Source: Micropterix aruncella (taxonomy: Eukaryota; Arthropoda; Insecta; Lepidoptera; Micropterigidae). From it: DNA of 64,000 bases. The DNA lies in NCBI GenBank assembly GCA_944548615.1, contig OX155961.1, positions 26,457,625 through 26,521,624 of the forward strand, read 5' to 3'. A program made the position numbers and the translations under genes. Of the stretch, positions 34,118-46,512 are shown in pieces (the stretch's first letter is position 1; every line of letters begins with the position of its first letter). The notes under the pieces are model-generated. The model did not search any database, was not told where the DNA came from, and saw only the letters and a program-made list of their open reading frames with translations.

Positions 34118-35145
34118 TGATAAATATAAATACAAATCTTATTAAATACCTTAGGGATAAAACTGCGAGTTTTAATGTGCAATACTTTTAAATTAGATAT
34201 ATCGCTTAGATAAGATCTTCCATGGAAATTTCTACATACTTAGACAAATTCGTGATAATTGATTCCACGAATTAATTAGTGCTATATTTAAAATTAATTG
34301 ATTATAATGGAGGTTATCTGTACAATATTCAATTGTGTCAGCCCAAGACTTTCCCGGCAAGTAGTAAAGGCCTGATTTTTACTGAATATTAATTTCATAA
34401 ATATAATCGATGAGCGCTGTATCTCGATTGGCGGATGATCCAGATTGGGTTCAGTTACACAACCGCCTCTGGCGGCGCGTTTCGTTTCTCTGCTAGCCTC
34501 GGGAGGTTCATCGTTAATACCTACTTGATTAAAATGTATGTCGAAATTTAAATACCTATTATTAGTGCAGCTTGTAGGTATACGAGATATTCCAACGAAG
34601 ATTTCACAAGGCATCTGTGTGACACCAATTCAAGTCTTTGAGTCCAATATTTTAAGAATGATATATGACTAGTCCGCTCTTTAGTGGACCGATTTAAACC
34701 ACAATGTTTTGAAGTCCTGCCATGACTAAATAATGCCTTCATACCAAATTTCTGATCAATCAGATTAAGCGTTTGGGCGCTATCGTGGATGAACACAGAG
34801 AGACAGACAGACAGGCAGAGAGACAGACAGACACACATACAGACTTCAATCTGGAAATGGTCTTACCTGATCGTCTCAGTGGGGCTCAAAATGGATAAGT
34901 CCGTCTTTATCTCGAAAAAAATAATTGCGCGTTCACAACGCTTTCCCTCCTCCTTGGTTAGTGGACCCGGTAAGTAAACAAGTAAGTAAATATTGGGTCC
35001 TTACCTATGTAATTGCTGTTGTTAACAATCCAATATCTGTTGTAGTTGATGTGTCTAGTTGGCCACTTTTAACTTGGATAACTTGGGTTTGAGTTGGAAT
35101 TTCAAATTCAAATAAATTTTATTTCAAAGGCATGTTATTCTTTTT
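34118..35145. repeat. Spacer with a dispersed repeat and (GACA)n
   Basis: 34640-34975 belongs to a repeat also seen at about 35680-35820 and 55880-56220 (AGACTTCAATCTGGAAATGG, then CGTCTTTATCTCG and a GCTTTCCCTCC block). An (AGAC)n tract lies at 34797-34832. No gene is supported. Confidence 0.5.
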
Positions 35146-35462
35146 AACACGCTTTTATTAGGTCGACCTGTATGTAACTAACTATGTAATGGAATCTAAG
35201 GTAACTAATTTAACCATCTTCCAAGGATCGTAGCGTCATGAAAATTGGCAGCTGTATATGTAGTTCTGATGTCAATACAATAATATGGTACTGTCGAACT
35301 GATCTGATGATGGAGTCGGAAGATATAAACTGGAACTTCATGATGGAACATCGTATCATAGCTGTGTTTGGACTTGTTAGAAAAGTCTTGGAATGAACTT
35401 TGACCACGATTAGGTTTCAAGGTGTGATGATGTGGTTTTTACGTGCATTTATTAAAGCGTGT
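35146..35462. mobile_element. MITE with AACACGCTTTTAT ends, copy 2
   Basis: The ends match those of 16711-17021, and the shared interior includes GGTCGACCTGTATGTAAC and GTGTGATGATGTGGTTTTTA. Minus-strand open frames through it are shared with the first copy only because the element is repeated. Confidence 0.7.
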
Positions 35463-36195
35463 TTTCAGTGTTTTTTTAAAACTATTAATTTATTTAAGAA
35501 TCAGCTGGTTATTTGTCTTTCCGTCATTTGCTTTTGCTAAAATATTTTAATTTTTGCAACCATAGTAAAGTCGAAAATATGCATTATTTTTAAGTATGAG
35601 ATCCTGTACTGGTGTTCTCTATTACAGATTTTTGTTGTCTGGCTATACAGTTACCGTAAATGTATACTGTTAAGACCTGCATACAATGATGGAGAATCTC
35701 GTGATTAAATCACAGGTCAAAATAGATATTTCCATCTTCATCTCGGTTTTTTAGTGCATTCGCAATACTTGCCCTTCTCTTTGTTTGGTAGGCCGGGAAA
35801 GAAATAAGGAAAATTAAAAACAAACGAAATATTTTTGTCGTTTTGCTTCTCTTCGAAGCACAGAGAGCTACGTATCACCAGTAGTATTCCATACTGAAGC
35901 GTATAAACTGAAGCCCCCTAAAAATGTACTGCCTTCTTTCATAGCGAACGCGAGCGGGTGATTTTAAATACAAAATGAAATATTATATTTTAAGCGTTCA
36001 GCCTCACATGGGTACGGAATTAATTACTGCCGTTGCTATGCGAACGACAAACAGGGTATTCCCAGCAGGATCTTTTGTGGGGTGGACGTATCCGGGAGGA
36101 CGCGGTTGATGACTCAACCCTCCCTTAATTAAATCAGGGACGTCATTAGTCCCTGTCCCAAATATGGGAGGAATGGAGGAGGAAAGAGAAGGAGG

Positions 36196-36226
36196 GGGAT
36201 GGGGAGGGGGGGGGGGGGGGGGGGGA
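36196..36226. repeat. Poly-G tract
   Basis: An interrupted G run including about 20 consecutive G, able to form a G-quadruplex. Length in the assembly is uncertain because homopolymers are error-prone. Confidence 0.9.
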
Positions 36227-36430
36227 GGCCAGAAATGGTTAAATGGAAAGTAACTCGGTAGATAATATTATATATTGTAGGGTTGCTAACATCAGCTATA
36301 GGCAGGCAGCCTTACCACACGTCAATGGCGTGACAGATCGCATACGTAGGTACTAGGGCCATCCAGAAAGTAAGGTTACAACGTATTTATTTTAATTGAA
36401 ATTCACAGGAGACTTCAAGAATATATTAAA

Positions 36431-37590
36431 CTATTTTGGAATATAATCATCATCGTGATAAAAACTTTTTTGTTGTTGTGGCATTAGCTTGACCTCTGCC
36501 GTCAGCTCTTTCCACCACTTCTTCACAGATTCCTCGTCCTCCTGATAGTTGTAAAAATATTTCCGATCCAAGACATCCTTTAGTTTAGTGAAAAGGTTTT
36601 AGTCCGAAGGCAAACACTTGGATGAATAGGGGAAATGGGTGACAATATCCCATCCAAACAATGTCAGCAGCTCCTTTAAAACTCGCGTGGTATGGGGCCT
36701 GATATTGTCATGCAAAAGGATGACTTCATGGGTCAGCATTCTCCTTCTGCGGCTCTGAATTGCTCTTTTTATGGTATAACAGTAACCCTCTGCATTTATG
36801 GTAGTCCCTTTAGGCAGGGGCGGATCGTGCGTTTGTGGGGCCCCGGGCTAATATTACTTGGGGGCCTGCCTAATTAATCAACTAATTGCCATTTTGCCAT
36901 TGTACACAATATATAAAAAAAGAGGACAATACAATAATTTATTTGTTTAATATGACAGACACACAAACACAACTGACACACAAAAACATTTAACTTTTCA
37001 CTAAAATAGACAAAACAACCAATAATATCTAAATTAGTAGCTTATTATTTGAAGTAGTAATAACGCAAGCAGTAATATTATTTGTAAAGCTAGTTGAAAT
37101 AAGTAAAATTTAAACAAACATTCATTACTAGTTACCTATTGACAAGGCACTAGCCTCGGTAGGAACTGAACTGCTATACATAGATGTTATTTCTATGAAT
37201 AAAGAATTTTTTGTTAAAAAGTTTTGTAAAAGAATTTGTCGCTAGCGGTCCGCCCCATCCACCGAGAAATTGATACATGAAGCTTGTTCGCTGCGAATGA
37301 CTGCGTTTGCGAGAAAATACACTGAAAACAAGCGGCGGAGAGTCCCCGGAATAGATGCAAGATTTAGATCTCAGGGTTGCCAACCTTATGATAGGATTTT
37401 TGAAAATTTCAGATTTTGTTTTTTAATTCACAATATTCTCCATTATTTTCAATGGAGGCTGGGGCCCTTTATAACCACGGGGCCCTGGGCTGCAGCCCAA
37501 AAAGCCCTTGTATAGATCCGCCCCTGCCTTTATGTATATAATCCACCTGCAGCATCCCCTTACCGACCCATAAAACATATGCCATCACTT
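36431..37590 (-). pseudogene. mariner transposase, C-terminal half, broken
   Basis: Read on the minus strand in two parts (37590-37527, then 36814-36431) around the hAT insertion. It shows VLWVGKG, GTTINAEGYCYTIKRAIQ, LLHDNIRPHT (the second catalytic Asp of mariner D,D34D enzymes) and FPYSSKCLPSD followed by a stop codon where a Tyr is usual. The frame then reads LFTKLKDVLDRKYF and ends at 36431. The first catalytic Asp region is deleted. It cannot make an active enzyme. Confidence 0.8.
36815..37526. mobile_element. hAT-type element inserted in the mariner transposase
   Basis: The ends CAGGGGCGGATC and GATCCGCCCCTG are inverted repeats. Flanking octamers CCTTTAGG (36807-36814) and CCTTTATG (37527-37534) match at 7 of 8 positions, the 8-bp duplication expected for hAT. 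The 712-base interior is non-coding. Confidence 0.85.
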
Positions 37591-37653
37591 CACCTGGCAT
37601 GTAGTGGGTGACCTAACAAACTAACCGTTAGGACACCCACTACATGCCAGGTG
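37591..37653. repeat. Perfect 20-bp hairpin in the mariner remnant
   Basis: CACCTGGCATGTAGTGGGTG (37591-37610) is exactly mirrored at 37634-37653 around a 23-base loop. It marks the internal rearrangement that removed the N-terminal part of the transposase. Confidence 0.9.
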
Positions 37654-37740
37654 CAACAACTCGGAAATAAACAAAATCCATCGGCCTCAGGAGCCCTTGT
37701 CACTTTACTTTCTGGATGACCCTCGGTATTATGCTGAACA

Positions 37741-38335
37741 ACTAGAGCTGTCGACTACAAAGGGCGAACTCGTCACCTCCGGAAGTTTTAACGATATTAG
37801 ATCGTTCTGTCTCCCCTGAGGTGAGCGCAAAAGACTTAGGACAAAACAGTTCACCGTCAAGTTTCGCTACATGTCCGTAAGAGACCAACGCCTTACAGCG
37901 AGGTATGTTACCCAGCGGGCCGACACTCACGCCCTTACTACCAGTTACAAACTAGAATACTCCGGTTTCCCGCCTGGTTCGGGGTTCGAGGTCCTCTCCC
38001 TTACGTATCGGTGAAACGGTGTCTACCGAATCTATCGCGGACAACGGCATCATTTGCCCGGCTGCTTACCCGGTATCGGGTAGCCGATTGGTCGTTTCAA
38101 GAGCAGCTGCCGTAAGGCGAACAACTACCCCCCGCTCTATAGGAGACAGTACTGTTTCCAGAATCATCGGGCTTTCGGTCAGAATGCACAATCGATTGGC
38201 TGACGCCGCATGGTGCTCAAATCGTTCAGCAGCGCCCGAAGGTTGACTACTAGGGGATCCTACTCTGATTAGCACTTCTACGTGTATTCCGCCGGATCGG
38301 TGTTGACCCATGAGTTTGTAAATCGATCGTTAAAC
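37741..38335 (-). repeat. Family A repeat, long copy
   Basis: It starts (in + coordinates) CTAGAGCTGTCGACTACAA, as the complement of the end at about 48010. It contains the segment whose minus strand reads KALVSYGHVAKLDGELF and the CCTGGTTCGGGGTTCGAGG block. It runs to CCCATGAGTTTG near 38315. Related to 19951-20463, 47388-48012 and 59925-60515. Confidence 0.7.
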
Positions 38336-38379
38336 TCTATATCTGAGGCCTCTAGTCTCCGAGGCCTCTATCTATGACA

Positions 38380-39130
38380 TCCTGTCATACCACTTCAAAC
38401 CCCGGGCGTGTATAAATCGACCCGACTGATGGGACATTTTAAAGCTGTTAACAAGTAAATATTTTCAAAAAAATTAGAAATCACGACTGCCATTACAGAA
38501 AGTGAACTATTGTATTTATAATTATTCTCATTACGGGTTTTTATTGAAATACTTGTGATTTATGTATGTATCCATATAGATATATGTATATTTCCGGAAT
38601 GTACTCAATCAGACCCTCCATTTGACACTAAATACTATATATTTATGGTAATTTATTAACATTTAGACAACTAGTTACTTGATATTTGGACAATTAAGGT
38701 AGGTACCCTATGACACTTGGGATGACATAAGAGTTCTAACAATATTATACACTTCTAAATAGGTTCAAGCGTTTAGAAGTTATGGTGGCATAAAGAAACG
38801 GAAAACATACATAGATGAACCCTGAAGACATTTCAATCCTTTTTTGTTAGGCAGTCGTGTAAAATCGATCAGCGACAAAAATCGGCAGTCTGGGAACACA
38901 TTTTGGAGAGCGAAACTTTTCACTGGAAGCAGTTTCAAAATCTCGCTTTGCTATCTAAATAACAGTTCTTCTTTCCCCGCATCCAGGAAGCTATTGAAAT
39001 AAGAAAAACTTAGGGTTCTACAGAGACGACCACTCTACTGCTTGGAACCCTCATCTTAAAGTGTTCTCAATCAACGCCGAGCGCCAGGACGTAACACAAT
39101 ATACGGTGAGTTTTTACAATATACGGTGAG
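38380..39130 (+). pseudogene. Degenerate Penelope-like GIY-YIG fragment, interrupted
   Basis: CTTCAAACCCCGGGCGTGTA opens the same region that reads PLQTPGVYK in the better copy. After an insertion (38478-38866) it resumes with CAGCGACAAAAATCGGCAG and ends with AGGAAGCTATTGAAATAAG and TGGAACCCTCATCTTAAAG blocks, the equivalents of EAIEI and WNPLLK. Several stops and frameshifts are present. Confidence 0.65.
38478..38866 (+). mobile_element. Family B TIR element inside the Penelope fragment
   Basis: CACGACTGCC at about 38483 is mirrored by GGCAGTCGTG at 38851-38860. It has the family blocks ATGTATATTTCCGGAATGTA and GACACTTGGGATGACAT. This is the shortest complete-looking copy (~390 bases). Confidence 0.7.
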
Positions 39131-39199
39131 CGCAAGAACGTAACACAATTATACACAGTTTTTAAACGATGCAGTTGCCTGATGTCCTGTTTCTTGTTA

Positions 39200-39848
39200 T
39201 TTTTATTTAATTATTTATTTCATAAGCAAATCAACGTAACAGTTTATACCAATCCGTTGATATGAAATATAAACATAAATATAAAAAATAATAGAATTCT
39301 TACAAGGACATACACAACATGTTTAAATAAGCATTAAATACAAATACAGGCATTAAGAACAGAAAAACTTACAAACTTAGAGTACATAAAGAGTGAAAAC
39401 AATTTATGTTATTCTGACATAAACAAGTAGCGCAATGCCCACACCTTGAAGAGATGCGGGCTCGCTGTAAAAATATCAAGGTCTGACGCTGTCGAACATA
39501 GCGTATTTATGTGCCGCAAAGATCGGGTAAGCAGACTCCATCGACTTAGTTGGTGCGCGAGGACGACTCCGCAAATAGATTATGAGTGCGAGCACGATTA
39601 TAATTGTCCGGAACAAAGAAACAAACCTTCGTTAGCATGCTAGGATTATCAACTCTTCCCCGGATCAGCTTGAAAACGTAGGCCATGGCGAGCATTTCTC
39701 TACGCAACTTAAGAGAGTTATAGCCCACCATGCCTAGTAAAAAACTAGTAGGGTATAAGTACGAATAATATTCGTACTGCTTGAAATATATAAAGCGTAA
39801 GAAACATTTTCTAATTTTTTCCAACATAGTGATATAATGATCCTGATG
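39200..39848 (-). pseudogene. LINE reverse transcriptase C-terminal end and 3' UTR
   Basis: The minus-strand frame from about 39845 reads DHYITMLEKIRKCFLRF, YSYLYPTSFLLGMVGYNS, FVPDNYNRARTHN. It shifts frame near 39546 into QLSRWSLLTRSLRHINT and DLDIF, ending LRYLFMSE at about 39425. These are the standard closing motifs of Jockey-type insect LINE polymerases as I know them. One frameshift and 5' truncation mark it as dead. Confidence 0.7.
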
Positions 39849-40727
39849 TGGATTCCGTGCTTTGTGTTTAGAATCAAATAGAATAGAATATCTTTATTGT
39901 GCTAAAAATTACATCATTTATTAAATAATTCACTGGTTTTATAAAATCATTTTATGTTTAGGTAGGTAAATGGCAGACTTATCACTTTAGCAACATCTTA
40001 AAGTTGACCATTTGATAACCTAATTTTTAATTGTCATCGTAAGTACACATCGAAGTTATAAAATAAATTTAAAATAAACTAATACAAGTTACAATTGGGT
40101 TACAATAAACCATTTGTGTTCTAATTTTGCCCAGGGAATGATAAAGGAGAGCATTAGATGGGGGTATTTGGTTAGTGGCTTTGTGAAAGTACATATGTGT
40201 ATCTTTAACTATTTTTTGAAAGTTAGCAACGACGGTGCATGCCTGAGAGTGTTTACATAGCACTGAAACTATGCCTCATAGCAACAACTGGGTTGTCCCC
40301 GGATTCCAATTAATTCAGAGGAACCCGAATTGGTCCTTGATCCGCGTGGCTACACCTCTATGCCGACGGGGCAAACCAATCCCCCTTCATCATCCCTATA
40401 ACCCCCTTTCTCTCCCTCTCTCCACTCCCACCCTCTCTCTCGTTTTCCGCCCATTTTTCGCGAGCGCCGGCAAAAAACCCGTCCTCTTAATTAAAATAAC
40501 CCGAGGTTCGTTTGACCCGACTGGGATCGTTTATCCACCACGCCCGATTATTTTTAGGGGAAAAACGGAGAGAAACGGGTTCGATGGATACATTTCAGCG
40601 TTTGATAAAATCGGAGGTGGTTGTATTTATACGTTCACCCACAATGACGCAGTATCAGAATCGTATTTATACACGTCTATATAGGCCGCAGTCTTGAGGC
40701 CGCTTTGGAAGAGGTAACTTCCATAGT
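39849..40727. other. Spacer with a GC/pyrimidine-rich patch
   Basis: 40340-40600 is unusually C/T- and GC-rich (CTCTCCCTCTCTCCACTCCC) for this window. A 137-aa open frame crosses it but shows no recognisable domain. Whether this is part of a host gene cannot be judged. Confidence 0.35.
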
Positions 40728-40913
40728 GTGTATCGTTGCCTGTCGCGACGATCGGTCTTCTGTTGCTTACATATACAGTTTTTAGGGCTTCTGGAACTTC
40801 TGCCATTTTACTTTACCGGCCCACCAACAGACGAAGAGGTAAAGAATTGTGAAAGCGCAAAAATTTTTCGTGATGAAGATGGATATATACAATTTGTTTC
40901 CCCCCCTCCCTAG
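40728..40913 (+). CDS. Possible terminal exon of an unrecognised protein
   Basis: The open frame ends DEEVKNCESAKIFRDEDGY, then IQFVSPPP and a TAG at 40911-40913. The preceding TTTTACTTTACCGGCCCACCAACAG could be a splice acceptor with exon start at about 40833. The composition is more protein-like than most frames here and AT-rich sequence follows. I recognise no family; it may equally be chance. Confidence 0.2.
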   Translation: MYRCLSRRSVFCCLHIQFLGLLELLPFYFTGPPTDEEVKNCESAKIFRDEDGYIQFVSPPP

Positions 40914-42273
40914 ACGAAAAGTTTATCTTGAGAATAATAGTACCAAAAAAAGTCATAATTTTCCTTTGGCGATCAGTGAAACCGTACTCTTAGAATTCGC
41001 AGAGAAGAAAAAATAACATAAAATATAATACACGATTATTGTGTCATTTTTTTTTAATTGAGTTTTTTACGCAATGTAGTATTTTTACTATTACGAAATA
41101 AAACAACTTTAATTACACGGAATACAACTATTTTTACACGGAATAAAACATATCGAATTAGATTTTTGTTTCGCTGTAAAAAAAAAATATATATGACTTT
41201 TAATTTTATCTGCTTTGAATTTTTCGATACAAATTATTTATTATAATTTTTATGTAATAATAATATAATTAATTACGATTATGGTTATTTATTAAATATA
41301 TATTTTTTAGATTATTTTACTATTGTTTTTTTTATTTCACTGATTTATTTGTAATTTTGATTGTAGGTACCTATATAAATCTTATAATCGGTTTTGTTCT
41401 TACTTTTTCTCAACAATTATTTTACTTTTTTTTGCCTATTTTTGTGTTTATTATTGCTTCTTTTTAAAATCTTTATTTATTATTATTATTATTATTATGA
41501 ATGATTCTTTATTACATTTTTAACATTGTAATTACTTTACAACTATTGTAATATTATGACGATTTTTATCTGGTCTTATTTTAAGTACTTATTTACACTT
41601 TTTCATTTATGATTTAGATTTACATTACTTCAATCCACTTTTATTTTTTTTTAAATTATGTAGTAAATAAAATTGCTCCTGTCATTTTTTTAACGTATTC
41701 ACACATTATTTAATGTATAGTATTAGATTGTGCGCCGAAGCACCAGATTTACTTTGTTAGGCGACATCGGACAGTACCTACCTAAATATAATTTTAAAAT
41801 TGAGTTTAATTTATTACCGTGGATTAAGTAATTTAGTTTCATATTATATTTCATTATATTTCATGATTTTATTGCAATATTATTTATGAATTACTTTAAT
41901 TAAAAAATAAATATAAAACATGTAGCCTATAATATAGGCCTCAGATCAACACTCAGAGGAGAGAAGCCCCGTTGCCGTGCTGCCCTTCGGCAAAAAAGGG
42001 TAAGTAACCCACATTTTAATAATTCCCACTGCCGTTAACCCCTTTGCGTCCGCGGGTACATAATGCACGCATCTGACGAGGCATTACAATAAGGATCCAC
42101 CCCAGCTCCCGCCCAGAGCGACCGAAAAAACTAATAAAAATTAAAGGAGTGAGCAGATTTGAGCGCGCACTCCCCTCCTTTTGCGCCGTATGCGCGTAGC
42201 GTTGCCGAAAATTATGCACAACTATTGCCGTGCTTTTTTTGGGCAAAAATGGCGCCAACATTTATAAATTAAT
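40914..42273. other. AT-rich spacer with a GC-richer repeat at its end
   Basis: No gene. 41950-42250 contains GC-rich repeat-like sequence (TTAACCCCTTTGCGTCCGCG at about 42036; GCCGTGCTGCCCTTCGGC) of unknown family. Confidence 0.4.
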
Positions 42274-42960
42274 AATTATACAGTCCCTCAAACCGCAAGT
42301 GTTAGATTCTTAGGTGTGAATATCGATGAAAATCTAAAATGGAATTTACACTGTGAGAACCTCGAGGACAGATTAAGTCGGGCATGCTATGCATTACGAA
42401 TCATAAGGAAAACGCTAAATGAAGTCGAGACTAAAAATGTGTATTTTAGCTACTTTGAATGTATTTTAAGTTACGCTATTAGTACTTGGGGTAATTGTTA
42501 TGCGTGCCACAGAGAACCTCTATTCAAACTGCAAAAAAGAGCAATACGCATTATAGCAAATTTGAAATGGGACGAATCCTGCAGAAGTCATTTTAAACGA
42601 CTGAAAATTCTAACGTTCATTTCATTGTACCTTTTAAATGTACTAACGGATTTCCAAAAGAAAAGAAACCATAAAAAAAATCCGATATTCATGACATAAA
42701 CACCAGAAACAAATCAAAGTACATGTTACCTAGTGCAAAGTTAAAAATAGCGAGACAAGTCAAGGAATACTCCGGTCCCTATTTTTTTTAATACGTTACC
42801 TCCATATATTAAAGACATTAAAAATAACAATATATTTAAAAAGTTCTTTAAAAAGGTTCTTTTAGAAAATATTTTTTACATCTATGAAGAATACGTACCT
42901 ACACGAACAACTAACGAAAGTATTGTGTACAATCGAAAGTTAAATATGTATAAATAAATA
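42274..42960 (+). pseudogene. LINE reverse transcriptase C-terminal region, degenerate
   Basis: From about 42280 the frame reads ASVRFLGVNIDENLKW, RLSRACYALRIIRKTL, YFECILSYAISTWGN, LFKLQKRAIRII, and ESCRSHFKRLKILTF, ending at 42699. These are typical motifs after the catalytic core of insect non-LTR polymerases. A frameshift follows, then NTRNKSKYMLPSAKLKIA is still visible at about 42705. The catalytic YxDD region is absent. It probably belongs to the same group as 11608-11979. Confidence 0.75.
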
Positions 42961-43565
42961 TTTAAAGGTTTTGAAGACGATAAACTAAACTTGACACTTG
43001 AAACATACAATGTAACGATTTTAAATGAAATGATTATAAATTGTAATTCCTTTTCTAAATTTTATATTTTGTTTTAATTTTATTTGTTTTAAGTGAATGC
43101 GACTAAATATTATTATTATTGTGATTTGATATTTTTAAATGATATTTTAATTTAAATTTTAATCGTTAAATTATACTAATTTTATTTCTTATTCTTTTAA
43201 TTTAAGTTATTTCTCATGCTTTCAATTATTATTAAGTACCTGTTATTATTATTTTTTTTGGTTTTTAAATTTATTTTTTATAAGAACTTTTTATTGAATT
43301 TTATTTGGTCACAGAATGGGATTTAATATAACTACATATAAATAATATTTTGAATTAATCGATTTGTTATTGTCTTAATTAGGTTTAAATTTTCTGTAAG
43401 TTCTTTAAATTTGTAATTGCACAACTTGGTTTTTAATTTAATTCGGATATTTTAGTACATATGTTCCTACAATCTGTAAAGATTTTTGAAAATAAACTGA
43501 ACTAATCTTATACAGACGAAGATCAGAAACTGAGCAGATCACGAGCATTTTTACATGTCTAGGGC
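42961..43565. other. AT-rich 3' UTR-like sequence
   Basis: Very AT-rich, ending with AATAAA-like words at about 43490. Probably the 3' UTR of the preceding LINE. No other feature. Confidence 0.4.
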
Positions 43566-44035
43566 GTGACAAATCGAAAAAGTAAGGTACTTAACAAGTT
43601 CGACATAATAACGAACTCCCAACCGACCCAAAATATAGATCGATCTCTGAACCCTTTGAAGGATGTAATACCACTGCAAACCCCGGGTATGTATAAAATC
43701 GAGTGCAGTGTGGTTAAGCCTACGTTGGACAAACGAAATGGTAGATAGCCACTGGACTGATCAAAGCTGTTTAAAACGTGCAGCAAGAAAAAATCGGTAA
43801 TCAGCGAACACATATTGGATAGCGGAACTAACCGCTGCTTGAGGTTTCAAAATCCCAATGGGCTATCCAAAGACCAATCTGATTTTCCCCAAATTTTTCG
43901 GAAAACCATTGAAATAAGAAGGACCCCGAACATCAATAGAGATGACGGTTTCAGACTCTCTACTACTTGGAACCCTCTTCTTAAAATGTTCTCAAGGCCC
44001 ATCGCCAAGCAGAATACAGTGAGTATTATGAAATG
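43566..44035 (+). pseudogene. Degenerate Penelope-like C-terminal region
   Basis: The frame 43566-43748 reads LNPLKDVIPLQTPGMYKIEC, then a stop. After frameshifts, the blocks ISEHILDSG, FRKTIEIRRTPNINRDDG and STTWNPLLKMFS follow. The order matches the GIY-YIG region at 24821-25330. It has several disabling changes. Confidence 0.7.
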
Positions 44036-46405
44036 TTCTATAATGATATTCGGCGGTATTTAACTATAGGAAATAATCAATGTATAGAGATATGCTAAGT
44101 TGCCAAATAATAATAGGTAGGTAGATAAATTTTGAGATTATAATAAATACCCTTCCTATGTGAGCTAACCATTCTTGGTTAGACGCTTTCCGCGCTGTGC
44201 TAACTGTAATATTTATTCATTATTATCTTAATTGTTTTTCGATATAATCTTGTAACGTTATAATATTTCAAATTTCAATGCGATCATTTTGCAGTTATTC
44301 TTTTTACGATCCGTATAGTAGTTTAAAAGTTATGCGCAAAACTATCCCGGGCAGAAATTTTTACCCCGCCATAGGAGGGGTTAAAAAATGTTTAAATATG
44401 AAAAGGAAAATTGTCCGAACAAACAAAAATGGGGTAGTTAAGTTCTAAGAAAATCCACATTACGTAAATGTTAAACTATCAAACCATACTATATTGATTG
44501 AAACTATAACATAACTACATATTATTATGTATGCATAACCACATGCATATTAAAATGCACGGAATTACAACATACGGATTATTACATATGAGCCGTAGTA
44601 ACCGGTAATAATAATATATCATATCCTGAATAAGATTACTTTTAAACATTCTTCTTATAAGCATCTATCCTAATTTCATTTAGGCTATAAAATAGGTAGC
44701 TAAACAGTATCTTCTTAATCGCATTTTATACTGAATAGCTTTTGTCATATAAATAAAGAATGCTGAGTAGTTTATTTTTTTTTCCTAAGTCGATAGAGGC
44801 TCATGTTGTCGTTGGCCAAAATACAAACAGCAGTAAGATAATCATGTTTTACATGTTGTCTCTTTTATAACAAGGTGTGGATTATTCAAGGCTATATATA
44901 AGCAAAGGTTTAGATAAGCAAATTTTTTCTTTATTTTCTATGTTGATTTCTATTTATGTTTCATAGCAATGTCAAATATTTTTATTCCTTATTAATTACA
45001 GTTAATTGAATAAACAAAGTTCCTATAGTCCTATTCCTATATTCTCATTCATGCTCTAAAGTGAGATCTGTATGATTTTGGTATACTTACCTATAGTTGA
45101 TTCAATAGTTTGTGAAATATCACATATTGTCTTTTTTATAACATGGCGTCGATTATTCAATGCTCAGAAAAGCAAATTAACGTTATTTGCTATGTTGATA
45201 TTAAAATTCATAGCAATGACAAATTGTTATTGTTATAAATAACAAATATGCTTAAAAAAATAAAAAAAGTTTCCTAAATCCCAAAGTTTCTGAACTTTTA
45301 ATATCGTTTGACTCTTTTTATATAAAAAGTAGTTTTTTCATGCCTAGTTTCCACTACTAGTTTAATGAAAATCACAACACCTCATTATCAGGCCTAGTGT
45401 TACAATATTTTTTTGAAATTGCCGTTTAACGGCATTTAATTATGCCGTATTTAACCCCGACCTATACTCATTATGCGCGTGTGTGTGTGGGTGTGTTTTG
45501 GTGAGAGACGATTTCGCCCGGGGAGAGGGTCCCTTTGTACGGCAAAGGGTGCCCCTTTGCCGTCGCTCGGTCGACCCTTTGTCGCCGCGCTGAATGGGTT
45601 AAAAGTGTAGCGGCGATGAAAGAGTTTGTCCTGTACCGCTTTGGCTGGCGTTTGAGGTTTAATGAGAGCCGTCCATTTTCGTATTTCATAATTTAGATCC
45701 ATAGAGCAAGAGCCGGAACCGGAAAATAACGTGATTTTGTTGGCAGCTTTTAAAAAAGGTTTGAAATATACGACTGGCCAAAAGTATTGCAAGATTGAAA
45801 ATTCTAACATTTTATTTGAAATAGCTTAAAAAAAACTTTATTTGAAATGAAACTGGATTTTTTAAATGTCAATATGTTGTAGAAGTTTCAAGCTTTTGCG
45901 CCATACTTTACGATGCAATCTTTACCAACGATTGTGTCATCCCAGATGGTGAATTTCCATTTTAATGAAGTATGATTTCTTTTTGATTATTTCATATCGT
46001 TGCGATATTTTCATTTTATGTAGGTAACATATTTATGTGTATGACTTGCGGGATGGCAGTCAGATGGCGATTTTCTCTGATTTGGCACATATATTTAAGG
46101 GGCACGAGTCACAGATTTAAATTCATTGAATTTCAAATATAAAGGAAATAGTTGTCTAAATGTCTAATTTTACAAATGTCAATAAGTTAACATAGGTAGA
46201 TATATCGTCTTTAACGTCAAATGTATGGCGTGATTCAGGAAAAATCCAGAAATATACATGTATCTAAATGGATAAATATATAAACTACAAATATTTCATA
46301 AAAAAACCTTTTTTTAAAAATTCAATAGTTCATTTTATATAGCTTCAGTTGTGTTTTTTATTCTTTTTAATATATTTACTTGTTAACGTCGTTACGTTGA
46401 AATGC
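44036..46405. other. AT-rich spacer with one GC-rich patch
   Basis: No supported gene. 44260-44400 shares words with 63620-63775 (TTTCAATGCGATCATT, ending AGGGGTTAA). 45452-45602 is GC-rich, begins TTAACCCC and ends GGGTTAA, but its termini hardly pair. Confidence 0.4.
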
Positions 46406-46429
46406 CGTAAGAAATGCTCTTTCCCGTCA

Positions 46430-46512
46430 TGTTACCGGGGCCTGGTCAGCACTGAGATGGGTGACCGCGTGTTTACTCTCAAGTGATGTTTTATAAACCA
46501 GGCCTGTAAGAT
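46430..46512 (+). repeat. 5S rRNA-derived repeat, copy 1
   Basis: GGGCCTGGTCAGCACTGAGATGGGTGACCGC closely follows the 3' half of animal 5S rRNA (GGTCAGTACTTGGATGGGTGACCGCCTGGG). The tail GCCTGTAAGATAACTATCGTT is shared with the second copy at 60731-60860. The 5' half is not recognisable. A SINE3-like element or 5S pseudogene family is likely. Confidence 0.6.

Larger units (their letters stand above)
36356..37723 (-). mobile_element. mariner-like element, internally deleted, with a hAT insertion
   Basis: The left end GGGCCATCCAGAAAGTAAGG is mirrored by CTTTACTTTCTGGATGACCC at the right; TA precedes the left end. The minus strand carries the C-terminal half of a mariner transposase. The N-terminal half is missing and replaced by a short segment with a perfect 20-bp hairpin. 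Confidence 0.85.

Noticed and set aside
40271..40684. A 137-aa open frame
   Set aside because: Low-complexity pyrimidine-rich DNA with no domain pattern, and an overlapping frame is equally open. I treat it as chance.
45452..45602. Possible piggyBac-type MITE between TTAACCCC and GGGTTAA
   Set aside because: Only the outer three or four bases pair and no second copy was found, so chance is likely.
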